The translations under genes and the position numbers were made by a program. From contig OY744472.1 in the NCBI GenBank assembly GCA_963556145.1, positions 4,898,001 to 4,962,000 of the forward strand: 64,000 bases of DNA. Reading direction: 5' to 3'. Shown one piece after another: positions 55,568-64,000 of this stretch (positions are counted from its first letter, which is position 1; every line of letters begins with the position of its first letter). The notes below the pieces were generated by a model, which saw nothing but the letters and a program-made list of their open reading frames with translations, did no database searches and was not told where the DNA came from. Source of the DNA: Hygrocybe punicea (taxonomy: Eukaryota; Basidiomycota; Agaricomycetes; Agaricales; Hygrophoraceae).

Positions 55568-56545
55568 ATGTCTGGAACAGATTCCACTGTTGCACCTGCA
55601 GCCCCGACAACTCCGAAATCTCATATTGCTCCGCCAGCTAAATATGATGGAAACAAAGAAGGCTTCAAGACGTTTGTCCGAAGCGCCCACATCTACATCC
55701 AGGCAAACATCAACCATTGTGATTCAGAAGAAAAGCAAATCCTTTTTGTCCTTTCCTATTTGCAGGGAGGACTTGCAGGACGATGGGCAGACGAGTACGT
55801 CGACATCGCACTTGCACACGATCCAATCGAATTTGGATCAATGGAAGACTTCATGGCGGAGTTCTGGCGTCATTTTGAGAAACCGGACCAGAAGAAAGAT
55901 GCGTTGACAAAACTCAACAAATTCAAACAAGGAAAGATGACAGTGGACGAATTCTGGATCAAGTTTGACACTCTCCACCGAATGTCTGGCCTGACCGAAG
56001 ACGATAACCTTGCCTACCTCGTCCAACTCATTGAGTTGCACATGAACAAACCTTTAATCAACCAGATTTACACCTTGTTGACCATTCCAACCACCATCAG
56101 AGAATGGCGAGTCCAGACCACAAGGCTTGACCAGCAATGGTGACGCCATCAGGAATAGATTCATTCCATGACAACAAATACCCTGAAACCATGATATACA
56201 GCAACGACAACCATAACACAGACAACACTGGCATCGACACGACCACAGTCCGAGTCCGTTCCCATGGATGTCGATACACAAAGAACCCAGCCAAGACAGC
56301 AGATGTTTACATGCCTGACCGATGACCAATGTCTCGACTTTACGAAAAAGGGAATCTGCTTCAAATGCCGACAACCCAGGCACATCTCTTGTAATTGTCC
56401 AGAACAAAGAGGACAACAACAAGTCCGGTCCATGCAGACCACACCACAGACCCAGAAACAACAACAGGATGATGGCAAGGATGCTAGGATTGCCGTGCTT
56501 ATGGACGAATTGGCGTTGTTGAAGAAGAGACAAGAGGATTTTTAA
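55568..56545 (+). pseudogene. Ty3/gypsy-type gag relic with CCHC zinc knuckle
   Basis: The first ORF (in-frame ATG at 55568, stop 56143; open upstream to 55409) reads as a retrotransposon Gag capsid: PAKYDGNKEGFKTFVRSAHI, LSYLQGGLAGRWADEY, MEDFMAEFWRHFEKPDQKKD and KFKQGKMTVDEFWIKFDTLH. After stops and a frame change, 56264-56545 supplies the nucleocapsid knuckle CFKCRQPRHISCNC (CX2CX4HX4C) and a coiled tail. No protease, reverse transcriptase or integrase follows before the next repeat, so the element is truncated. Gag coats the genomic RNA in virus-like particles. Confidence 0.88.
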
Positions 56546-56756
56546 GAAAGCGACGTGTGGCACAGGAGGCCACAATCGCTCGACTCGAGAATGATGTAAC
56601 AGTATACAGACAATTTAATGCTGTTTTCACAAAACTCAAAGACCTCCAAAATGAATTACACCGAAAACAAAACCCAGCACTTCAGGCTACCCCCAAACCT
56701 GAACAACTAGTTACAACTCACCTCTAGTACTGAACCATCTACATGTTGGTAAAAGT

Positions 56757-56900
56757 ACTGGGCAGCCCTGGGACAAAACCATTGTCCCTGGGACGATACA
56801 TTGGGACGTCCCATTGTCCCTGGTCTGGTGTATGGGATGGTCCATGGGACGACATTTGGTGTTGTGGGGGTGTCTGGGGGCATTTGGGACGTCCCTTCCC
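56757..56900. repeat. Short stretch of GGGACGTCCC-type repeats
   Basis: Irregular copies of CCCTGGGACGATACATTGGG and GGGACGTCCC occur here, related to the large array at 58490-59350. Confidence 0.65.
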
Positions 56901-56931
56901 TAGCTATTCAATAGAAAACTCAGAGTGATGA

Positions 56932-57982
56932 CTAGTGTATTGCACGGGTACGGGTAAACCCACGGGTTTTGCCACAGGTACAGCCACAGGTGCGGGTACG
57001 GGTACAGCAATTTGTACCCGTGCGATTACCCGTACCCGCGATGGGTAACCCATGTACCCGTGACATTCAGTCACGCGAATGACGTGTCGGGTTCAACCGC
57101 AACCGCAACAATCCAATGGGGCACGACAACAAGATGATAGAAGACCACGGTGACGAAGACCATGACAATGGCAACAGAGAGGATGGCTGGGAGGGTGGTG
57201 CGCCCACCTACTGGCCCAGGTACATATTCAGATTCTACTTCCATTGACATGGACTAATTCCATACCTCGGGAACACGCCCTGACACGTCAACTGACGCGT
57301 CGTCGTCATTCGCGATGTAACAGGCACCAAGAAGGACAACGAGGCTCAAGACTCATCCCAGGCCCCACCATACCTCGCGAACATGCCCTGACGCGTCGAC
57401 GTCATTCGTGAGGTAACAGGCACCAAGCAGGACAACGGGGCTCAAGACTTATCCCAGGCCCCTGCATACCGGTCAGCAATGGGCCAGAGCGCCCAAAGAC
57501 ATCCACCCCCATTCACCTTGCATCCATGCCAAGCGAAGAAAGACCGGGGGTGTAGTGCACCCACTCCCCAGTCGCCAGGTGAGTTTCTCACTGGCAATTC
57601 CACCAGCCCACGCGTCCACCAGCCCACGCATCCACCGGCCCAGGCATCCACCGGCCTAGGGGTCCAACGACGCAATCACCCCAGCTTTGCGCCCACCACC
57701 CACCGACTACGCTGCACCGGGCCCGCACCCATCCCACCTCACGCTCACACGGCGTGTGTCAATTGACACATGTCCGGTGTCACGAGGTCAAAGGGCTGCA
57801 TGTCCGGTGTTGCAAGTGAGACCCGCGGGTTACCCGCTACGGGTACGGGTACGGGTCGGGTATGGGTAGGAAAAAAAAGACCCGGCACAAAACCCGTACC
57901 CGCGGTGACGGGTACGGGTATTCATGGGTACAGGTACGGGTATCCCCAAAAGTACACAGGGGTTACCCGTGCAATACACTAG
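56932..57982. mobile_element. 1.05-kb TIR element rich in GGGTACGGGTA
   Basis: Inverted ends CTAGTGTATTGCACGGGTA are flanked by a perfect 6-bp target duplication TGATGA (56926-56931, 57983-57988). Both subterminal regions are packed with GGGTACGGGTA, ACCCGTACCCG and CCGCGGGT motifs. The interior includes a short reading (HGDEDHDNGNREDGWEGGAP, TYWPR) that may be the 5' end of a lost gene, and a roughly 100-bp tandem duplication at about 57265-57470. It has no transposase, so it is non-autonomous. Confidence 0.82.
57265..57470. repeat. Two tandem units of about 100 bp
   Basis: Each unit runs from CATACCTCG(G/C)GAACA to CATCCCAGGCCCC or its variant and contains GTAACAGGCACCAAG. Confidence 0.8.
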
Positions 57983-57989
57983 TGATGAC

Positions 57990-58485
57990 AGCATCTAATT
58001 ATAAATTTCCAGGCCTTGTCATGGCCACTATGGGTACCATGGGTGCTATGGCATAGTATAAGATTGTACATACTTATTCTTTTGAGAGTCACAGAGCTGA
58101 TTGTCCTTCAAGGTCAGTGGCAGGGTGTGAAGATACAGCAGTTGTTTCCACATATAAAGACAGAAGGAGTGGGACAGGAAAAGTGCTGGAGATGTTGGGT
58201 AATGAGATGGGATTGAGGGGGAGGATTGAGGGTGTGCTTCTAGTAAACCAATCCCTAGTGCATGTGGCAAGCTGAAGCTTGTAGGGGAGTAAGTGAGCAG
58301 AGCATGCATGATGATATACAAAGAAAAGTAGGGCTACATATGCAGAGGAGGCTGAGCTGAAAATTAAACACGTGTATTATGAAGAGCATTTGATCAGGAT
58401 ATCAGTGGTTATTACATTATTGGCTGTGCATACAATGGCTGACTGGGAAGCAGATGCAGAGGAGAGATCTGAAATTAGAGTGTGT
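57990..58485. other. Unique-looking spacer
   Basis: AT-rich sequence without a supported gene. Confidence 0.4.
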
Positions 58486-58489
58486 CTTG

Positions 58490-59350
58490 AGGACAGTGGA
58501 CTTGGGTAAGGAGACATCTCACAGAGGCTTTATTGGGACATCCCACAGGCTTGTCTGGGATGTCCCTGTCAGCTTGCAGCTGAGGCTTTCGGACATCCCT
58601 GTCATCTTGTGGGACATCCCACCAAGGCTTTGGGACATCCCACAGCCTTGTCTGGGACATCCCTGCCAGTTTATGGGACATCCCACAGCCTTGTTTGGGA
58701 CGTCCCTGTCAGCTTGTGGGACGTCCCGCAGCCTTGTCTGGGACATCCCTGCCAGCTTGTGGGACATCCCAACGAGGCTTTGGGACGTCCCACAGCCTTG
58801 TCTGGGACATCCCTGCCAGTTTATGGGACATCCCACAGCCTTGTTTGGGACGTCCCTGTCAGCTTGTGGGACATCCCACAGCCTTGTCTGGGACATCCCT
58901 GTCAGCTTGTGGGACGTCCCACCGAGTCTTTGGGACGTCCCACAGCCTTGCCTGGGACATCCCTGTCAGCTTGTGGGACATCCCAACGAGGCTTTGGGAC
59001 GTCCCACAGCCTTGTCTGGGACGTCCCTGCCAGCTTGTGGGATGTCCCACCGAGGCTTTGGGACGTCCCTCAGCCTTGTTTGGGATGTCCCTGTCAGCTT
59101 GTGGGACATCCCACCGAGGCTTTGGGATGTCCCACAGCCTTGTCTGGGACATCCCTGTCAGCTTGTGGGACATCCCACAGCCTTGTCTGGGACATCCCTC
59201 TCAGCTTGTGGGATGTCCCACCAAGGCTTTGGGACATCCCACAGCCTTGTCTGGGACGTCCCTGTTAGCTTTTGGGATGTCCCACAGTCAGTTTGTGGGA
59301 TGTCCCACAGTCAGTTTGTGGGATGTCCCACAACCTGGTGTGGACATCCC
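58490..59350. repeat. Minisatellite of GGGACATCCCACAGCCTTGT units
   Basis: About twenty units of 42-45 bp built from TGGGACATCCCACAGCCTTG and TCTGGGACATCCCTGTCAGC, with a longer variant carrying CCAACGAGGCTTTGGGACG, follow in higher-order order. Each unit contains the palindrome GGGACGTCCC or GGGACATCCC. Because the unit is near a multiple of three and lacks stops, the array is open in all three plus frames and partly on the minus strand. Confidence 0.92.
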
Positions 59351-59775
59351 AATGTACAGGCTTGTGGGACTGCCTGCTTGCTCAGCATCTGCTAAGTCAT
59401 ACAATAATAATCATTCCAATCCACATGTTACATAATTTTAAATAATTTACATTTAGCAACTACTTAAAATAGATATAGCAAATCAAATAATTATTTTACC
59501 TAAATACATGGTATTCTACTTATCAGGGGAGAGGCAGGGAGGTGGAGGTGGAGGAGAGGACAGGAGAGGGAGGGCAATGGCAGGGGGTGGGCGTGGATGG
59601 GAGGTGGGGGTGGCAGGGGGCAGGAGATAGGCAGGGGGGAAGGGGCAGGTTAGGAAGGGACAGACTAGGAGACAGTCAGGGGGAGAATGGAAAGGAGGAG
59701 CGAGGAGGGGGACGGGAAAGGAGGGAAAGGGTGGGCCCAACAAAATTACATACTGGTGTTCCCTGGTGTCCACAC

Positions 59776-60359
59776 CCCTCCGCGTCCTTGGCCTTGTCCC
59801 TGTCCTCGTCACCGTCCCCATCGTCATCATCATTGTCGTCATCGTCCCCGTCCCCGTCCCCGTTCTCGTCGTTCTCATCCTCGTCCTCGTCCTCATCCCC
59901 ATCCCCGTCGCCCTCGTCCTCGTCGTTTTCGTCCCCGTTCCCGTCCCCATCCCCGTCCCCGCCATCCCTGCCGTCCTCGCTGTCCTCACTGTCCTCGCTG
60001 TCCCCGTCCTCGTCGTTGCCGTTGCCGTCATTGCCGTTGTTGTGGTCCCAGTCCCCGTTGTTGTCGTTGTCATCCTCGTTGTCCCTGTTGCCGTCGTCCT
60101 CGTTGTCCTGATCTCCATTGTCCTCGTCATCCCGTTCCCTCATCCCGGTCGTCCTCGTTTCCATTGTCTGTTGTCCCCGTCCCCATTCCCGTGCTCACTG
60201 TCCTGGTCGTCGTCCCTGTCATCCTTGTTGTTGCAGGCTCCGTGGTCCTCGTCATCCTGTTCCCCCTCCCGGTCGTCGTCCCGGTCCCCATGCCTGCTGC
60301 CCTACTCGTCATCCTCGTCTTCGTTGTCGTCTTCCTGTTGTCGTGGTTCCCGTTGTCGT
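59776..60359 (-). repeat. GAC/AAC-rich codon array, left arm
   Basis: The minus strand is a run of GACAACGAGGAC- and GGGGACGGGGAC-like hexamer variants that would encode Asp/Asn/Gly/Glu tracts (DGDGDEDEDEDEND). The right arm of opposite orientation is at 63600-64000. The array ends where LTR copy 3 begins. Confidence 0.85.
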
Positions 60360-61272
60360 TGTAGAGGGTCGACGTCCCTCTGAGTCCGTATCATCAATAT
60401 ATCACGAATCCGGACCAACCCGATGCCGCCATTCGACTTGCATTCGAACCCGACGTAACCCGACGCAACCCGACGTGACGTGACGTGACGTGACCCGACG
60501 TGACCAACATAACCCGACGTATGCCGCTTCGTCACAGCCGCTCTCAGACTAAATCCGGCAGCCTCAAACGCCTCGGAGTTCCAATTCCAGGAGATGGATC
60601 TCTTCGGACTCAATCCCCGACTTCGGATTTACTTTATTTATGCATCCCCTCGTCCTTTCGGAGATATGTAGGACTTTCTAGATCTTTTCCTTGCATATTC
60701 GTTTTCCCCTCCATTTCCTGTCTTCGTTGCTTTGCAACCCCCCTTTCCACTTCCCCATTCCAGTGTTTCTTTGTAGTTTCTATCGGCCGAAGTAGACATG
60801 TCCGAAAGTAGCTACACACTCATGTACTATAAAAACGGTCACCGACGACCGTACAAAAAAAAAAATACCCTTAGTCCCCGTTTCCCTCATAGTCAGAATC
60901 GCCTTTTAATCCCTTCAAATGCTCGTCCATGTAGACCCTTAGCTTTTTATAGTCCTCTTCGTCATCTTCATCGTTGTTTCCGTATATTCGTTCATCGTTT
61001 CCGACCCGACCCGACCCGACCCGCCGTACCCGACATCGTCGGCATCGTCGGGTTCTTTATTATTTGTCCATTTTCACTCCGTTCATCGCCGGCTTCGTCG
61101 TTATTAGTCCAGTTTTACGTGGCGGCTTTACTTTTACTAACATTCCCTTCTTTTTACTTCTATTCCACCGACACTGATTTATCCAGTCACTTCTACGCTG
61201 ACACCCACAGGTTAGGATCTTATTATATATTTCTTTATATAGTTCCGAAGCCACCAAGAACCCGCATCTACA
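60360..61272 (+). repeat. 5' LTR of copy 3
   Basis: It runs TGTAGAGGGTCGACGTCCCT to CCGCATCTACA and includes an ACTATAAAAACGG TATA-like motif near 60826. Confidence 0.88.
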
Positions 61273-61274
61273 TC

Positions 61275-61291
61275 TGGAGCCCACCGCGAGG
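61275..61291 (+). promoter_or_regulatory. Primer-binding site of copy 3
   Basis: TGGAGCCCACCGCGAGG is the same 17 bases as in copy 1, again two bases after the LTR. Confidence 0.8.
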
Positions 61292-62079
61292 ATAATTCAG
61301 TGTCAAGAAACATTCATTTCATAGCCCCTCATTTCCTTTCGTCATCTCGAAACAAGCCTTGCCGCAGCACTTTACACATCCGACACCCGTTACCCGACTT
61401 CTTTACATTCGACACCCAACGCTCCGACATCCACTCGCCAACTATCACACTATCATTTGGGTTTGATTCTCATACTATTTTCTCTTCTTTGACGACTACA
61501 ATTGTTCAGTTTCACGTACAACTTCGAACCCGCTCTTGTGCGGCCGACCCAGCGGCCGTTTACCGCTTTAGGAAACTTGCACAGCCACGACCCAATACAC
61601 ACTTTGTCGACTCGACGTCTCGATCCCCGTCACATCCACCATCCACACTCGTTTTTACAACCCCAACGCACTCGGAATTCCACGCCCCACCGATTCCGGT
61701 CGAAAATCCGCGCCCGGAAAACCCCAAAACAGGCCCCAGCGACCGCGACCAACAACAACCGCGTCACTCACGAAAACACAGACGAACGGAGCCACGAAGC
61801 AGAAGGAACACGCCCACAGTGTAACGGGTTTAGCCTGTGCACCCCAGGTACGCCCATCGTAGCCGTTTCCGTGGTAACCGTGCAGAAAAAACGCGTTCAA
61901 ACGCGGTTTTCGACGCGTCCAACCGTATCCGCCCCCGTTTGGCTCCCGCTTCGCCCCCGTATGGCCAGCCGTTCACGTCTACGGACTCGCTCTCGTCCCC
62001 GGATACAAGCCCTGACACGGCCCCGTTGTCTGAGCCTGCGAAGTTACCAGCAAAACACGTCAGCGCCTTTCACGAGTCT

Positions 62080-62904
62080 GTGCGAGCAGCCCCGCCGCGA
62101 TCGAGCCCTCAACACCGTGCTACAGCCTCACGACGCCATTCGCAAGGTCTTACGAGCCGTCTCCGCCATTATCGAGTCCCCAACGCGTCGCCACGTCATC
62201 CCTCCTCGTGCCCCCGCCTAGTCGACATCTCCGGCCGCTCACGCCCTCGATGGACACCCCGTCACCTCGCACCGCTTCCCAGAGTCCCACATCGCCCTTC
62301 GCAAGCCCTCACGAGCCGTCCTCGCCGTCATCGACCCCTCACGCGTTGCCACGTCATCCTTCCTCGTACTCGACATCACCGGCCGCTCACGTCCTCGTTG
62401 GACCACCCGCCGCTTCCTACTAGTTCCCAGCACCCCACATCGCCCTTCACGAACCCTCACGAACCGTCTTCGCCATTATCGAGTCCCCAACGCGTCGCCA
62501 CGTCATCCCTCCTTGTGCCCCCGCTTATACGACATCTTCGGCCGCTCACGCCCTCGTTGGTCCCCCTCCGCAGCCTCGTATGGCTTCCCAAGTCCTCACA
62601 ACGCCCTTCGCGAGCTCTCACGAGTCCTCCTCGCCGTTATCGATGCGCCACGTCACCCTGCTTCAGCCAAGTCGAGATCTACGGCCGCTCACGCCCTCGT
62701 CGGACCTCCACGTCGCCTCGTACCACTCCCTACAGCCCCACGACACCAGTTGCGAGCACTCACGAGCCACTCCTCGCCGTCATCGATGCCTCACGCGTTG
62801 CCACGTCATACTTCCTCGTGCCCCCGTACTCGACATCCCCGGCCGCTCACGTCCTCGTTGGACCATCCGCCGCTTCGTACAGCCTCCCAGAGCCCCACAC
62901 CGTC
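62080..62904. repeat. Internal array of copy 3
   Basis: Recurring blocks CGTTGCCACGTCAT, CGACATCNCCGGCCGCTCAC and GTCCTCGTTGGACC return every roughly 160-180 bp, as in copy 1 in reverse orientation. The array breaks off at the gap, which suggests an assembly collapse. Confidence 0.8.
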
Positions 62905-63004
62905 NNNNNNNNNNNNNNNNNNNNNNNNNNNNNNNNNNNNNNNNNNNNNNNNNNNNNNNNNNNNNNNNNNNNNNNNNNNNNNNNNNNNNNNNNNNNNNNN
63001 NNNN
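62905..63004. other. Assembly gap (100 N)
   Basis: Exactly 100 N, a conventional size for a gap of unknown length. Confidence 0.98.
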
Positions 63005-63475
63005 TGTCTGGAACACAATCTATACCTTACCTAGCACTCCTAGAATTAATTTAGATTTTTCAGATGTGTACTCGCAAAGTTAGCTGTTTAAGGGTCCAAT
63101 TTTGGCAGAGGCATAAAATACATGGTGAATATCTCCACATAAAAAATGAAATAAAATACATGAACTCTCCTCGGGGTAGGTGTATCATACCTACATCTCT
63201 TCAGGGTCTTGCCCTGGCCATTGAGGTGTTGTAGTACATGTAATAATAATAAGAAAATTCAGCCACCCTTCCCTATATGGCAACTCGACCCCGTTTGGGA
63301 CATCGGCAAATTCCGGTTGAAAGTCTCGTGCACGAGTTCAACAAGACTTGTTGCTTTCAACAACGACGTGACAACGGTGCGGATGCCAGAGCACCCCAGG
63401 TAAGTGGTCCATTTATCCTTTTCATTTATTCTACTAACTACTTAAATACTTTTAGGTTTTTTTCCCGCACCCTCG
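63005..63475. other. Spacer with a possible small coding stretch
   Basis: A plus frame from 63277 reads ATRPRLGHRQIPVESLVHEF. A GTAAGTGG donor near 63401 and a TTTTAG acceptor near 63455 would join it to a short tail. No family recognised; low support. Confidence 0.3.
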
Positions 63476-64000
63476 TGCCAAACGAACGTGAACAAAACAA
63501 GCAGACGCGGATGCGGGCGACAAGGAGGGAGGACACAGCCCAGAACGGGGACAACCAAGGCCGACCACGACAGCAAGAACGGAGACGACGAGAATGAGGA
63601 CGACGGGGTAAACAAACAAACGCGACCACGGCGCGAAAGGGGAAGACGACAACGGGAACCACGACAACAGGAAGACGACAATGAAGACGAGGATGACGAG
63701 TAGGGCAGCGGGCATGGGGACCGGGACGATGACCAGGAGGGGGAACAGGACCACGAGGACCACGGAGCCTGCGACAACAAGGATGACGGGGACGACGACC
63801 AGGACAGTGAGCACGGGAACGGGGACGGGGACAACGGACAACGGAAACGAGGACGACCGGGATGAGGGAACGGGATGACGAGGACAACGGAGATCAGGAC
63901 AACGAGGATGATGGCAACAGGGACGACGAGGACAACAACGACAACAACGGGGACTGGGACCACAACAACGGCAACGACAGCAACGGCAACGACGAGGACA
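63476..64000 (+). repeat. GAC/AAC-rich codon array, right arm
   Basis: From about 63640 it is the near reverse complement of 59980-60359 (GACGACAACGGGAACCACGA, CAACAGGAAGACGACAA) and runs off the window end. Confidence 0.85.

Larger units (their letters stand above)
60360..62904 (+). mobile_element. Non-autonomous LTR element, copy 3 (truncated by assembly gap)
   Basis: A 913-bp LTR (60360-61272) is a diverged, CpG-rich relative of copy 1's LTR in opposite orientation. It is followed after two bases by the primer-binding site and an interior that matches copy 1 (for example the reading TYNFEPALVRPTQRPFTAL against TYNFEPALARPTQRPFTAL). The interior array continues to the run of Ns, so the 3' end and second LTR are not seen. 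The LTR begins inside the GAC/AAC array. Confidence 0.88.

Noticed and set aside
58454..59435. Overlapping ORFs of 219-313 codons
   Set aside because: They are the same minisatellite read in three frames; absence of stops follows from the repeat unit.
59766..60383. 205-codon Val/Pro/Leu-rich ORF on the plus strand
   Set aside because: A product of the GAC/AAC array read on the opposite strand; no sign of a membrane protein gene.

Overview
The window is nuclear DNA of a filamentous basidiomycete, most likely an Agaricomycete. The genes carry many short GT-AG introns (about 44-80 bp). The families present are typical of that class: a KDZ transposase with CxC5/CxC6-like cysteine clusters, an RTC4-like protein, a BTB protein of the Agaricomycete type, an F-box relic, a DUF6533-like membrane protein and DUF3602 repeats. 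A 100-N assembly gap lies at 62905-63004. Exon structures were built by eye from splice signals, reading frame and family resemblance. No search was run, so family names rest on recognised motifs.

Left part (1-15.4 kb): an RTC4-like gene (613-3395); a 5.5 kb LTR retrotransposon with apparently identical 929-bp LTRs and no gag-pol (3650-9185, minus strand); a divergent pair made of a BTB gene (9380-10398) and an unknown cysteine-motif gene (10502-12136); an intact KDZ transposase gene (12534-14758); and a glucose-6-phosphate isomerase (GPI) pseudogene fragment. GPI and F-box remnants also sit at the very left end.

Middle part (16-45 kb): this is the gene-rich, conserved portion. It holds a secreted repeat protein, the complete eight-exon GPI gene (19008-21063), two related small genes with internally duplicated exons and introns, an unknown 164-aa protein, a nuclear protein head-to-head with a tail-anchored FHA protein (Far9/Far10/SLMAP type, STRIPAK complex), a DUF3602/Par32-like protein, two multi-spanning membrane proteins, a 3.2 kb terminal-inverted-repeat element holding a truncated Zn2Cys6 gene, and a tandem pair of secreted paralogues, one tail-anchored by a transmembrane segment and one with a GPI-anchor-like end.

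Right part (45-64 kb): this is a nested repeat zone. A second non-autonomous LTR element (46810-54144) contains a smaller LTR element (47527-51385) and itself interrupts an older TIR element. Then follow a Ty3/gypsy gag relic, a younger TIR element with a clear 6-bp target duplication (56932-57982), a roughly 0.9 kb minisatellite, Asp/Asn-codon arrays in inverted orientation, and a third copy of the non-autonomous LTR family (60360 into the gap).

The most interesting result is the LTR family. Three copies share a primer-binding site two bases inside the LTR. At least part of the internal region, including roughly 160-180 bp tandem repeats, is shared. No recognisable gag, protease, reverse transcriptase or integrase is visible. 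Two copies keep their CpGs, while the third is decayed to TpG/CpA.
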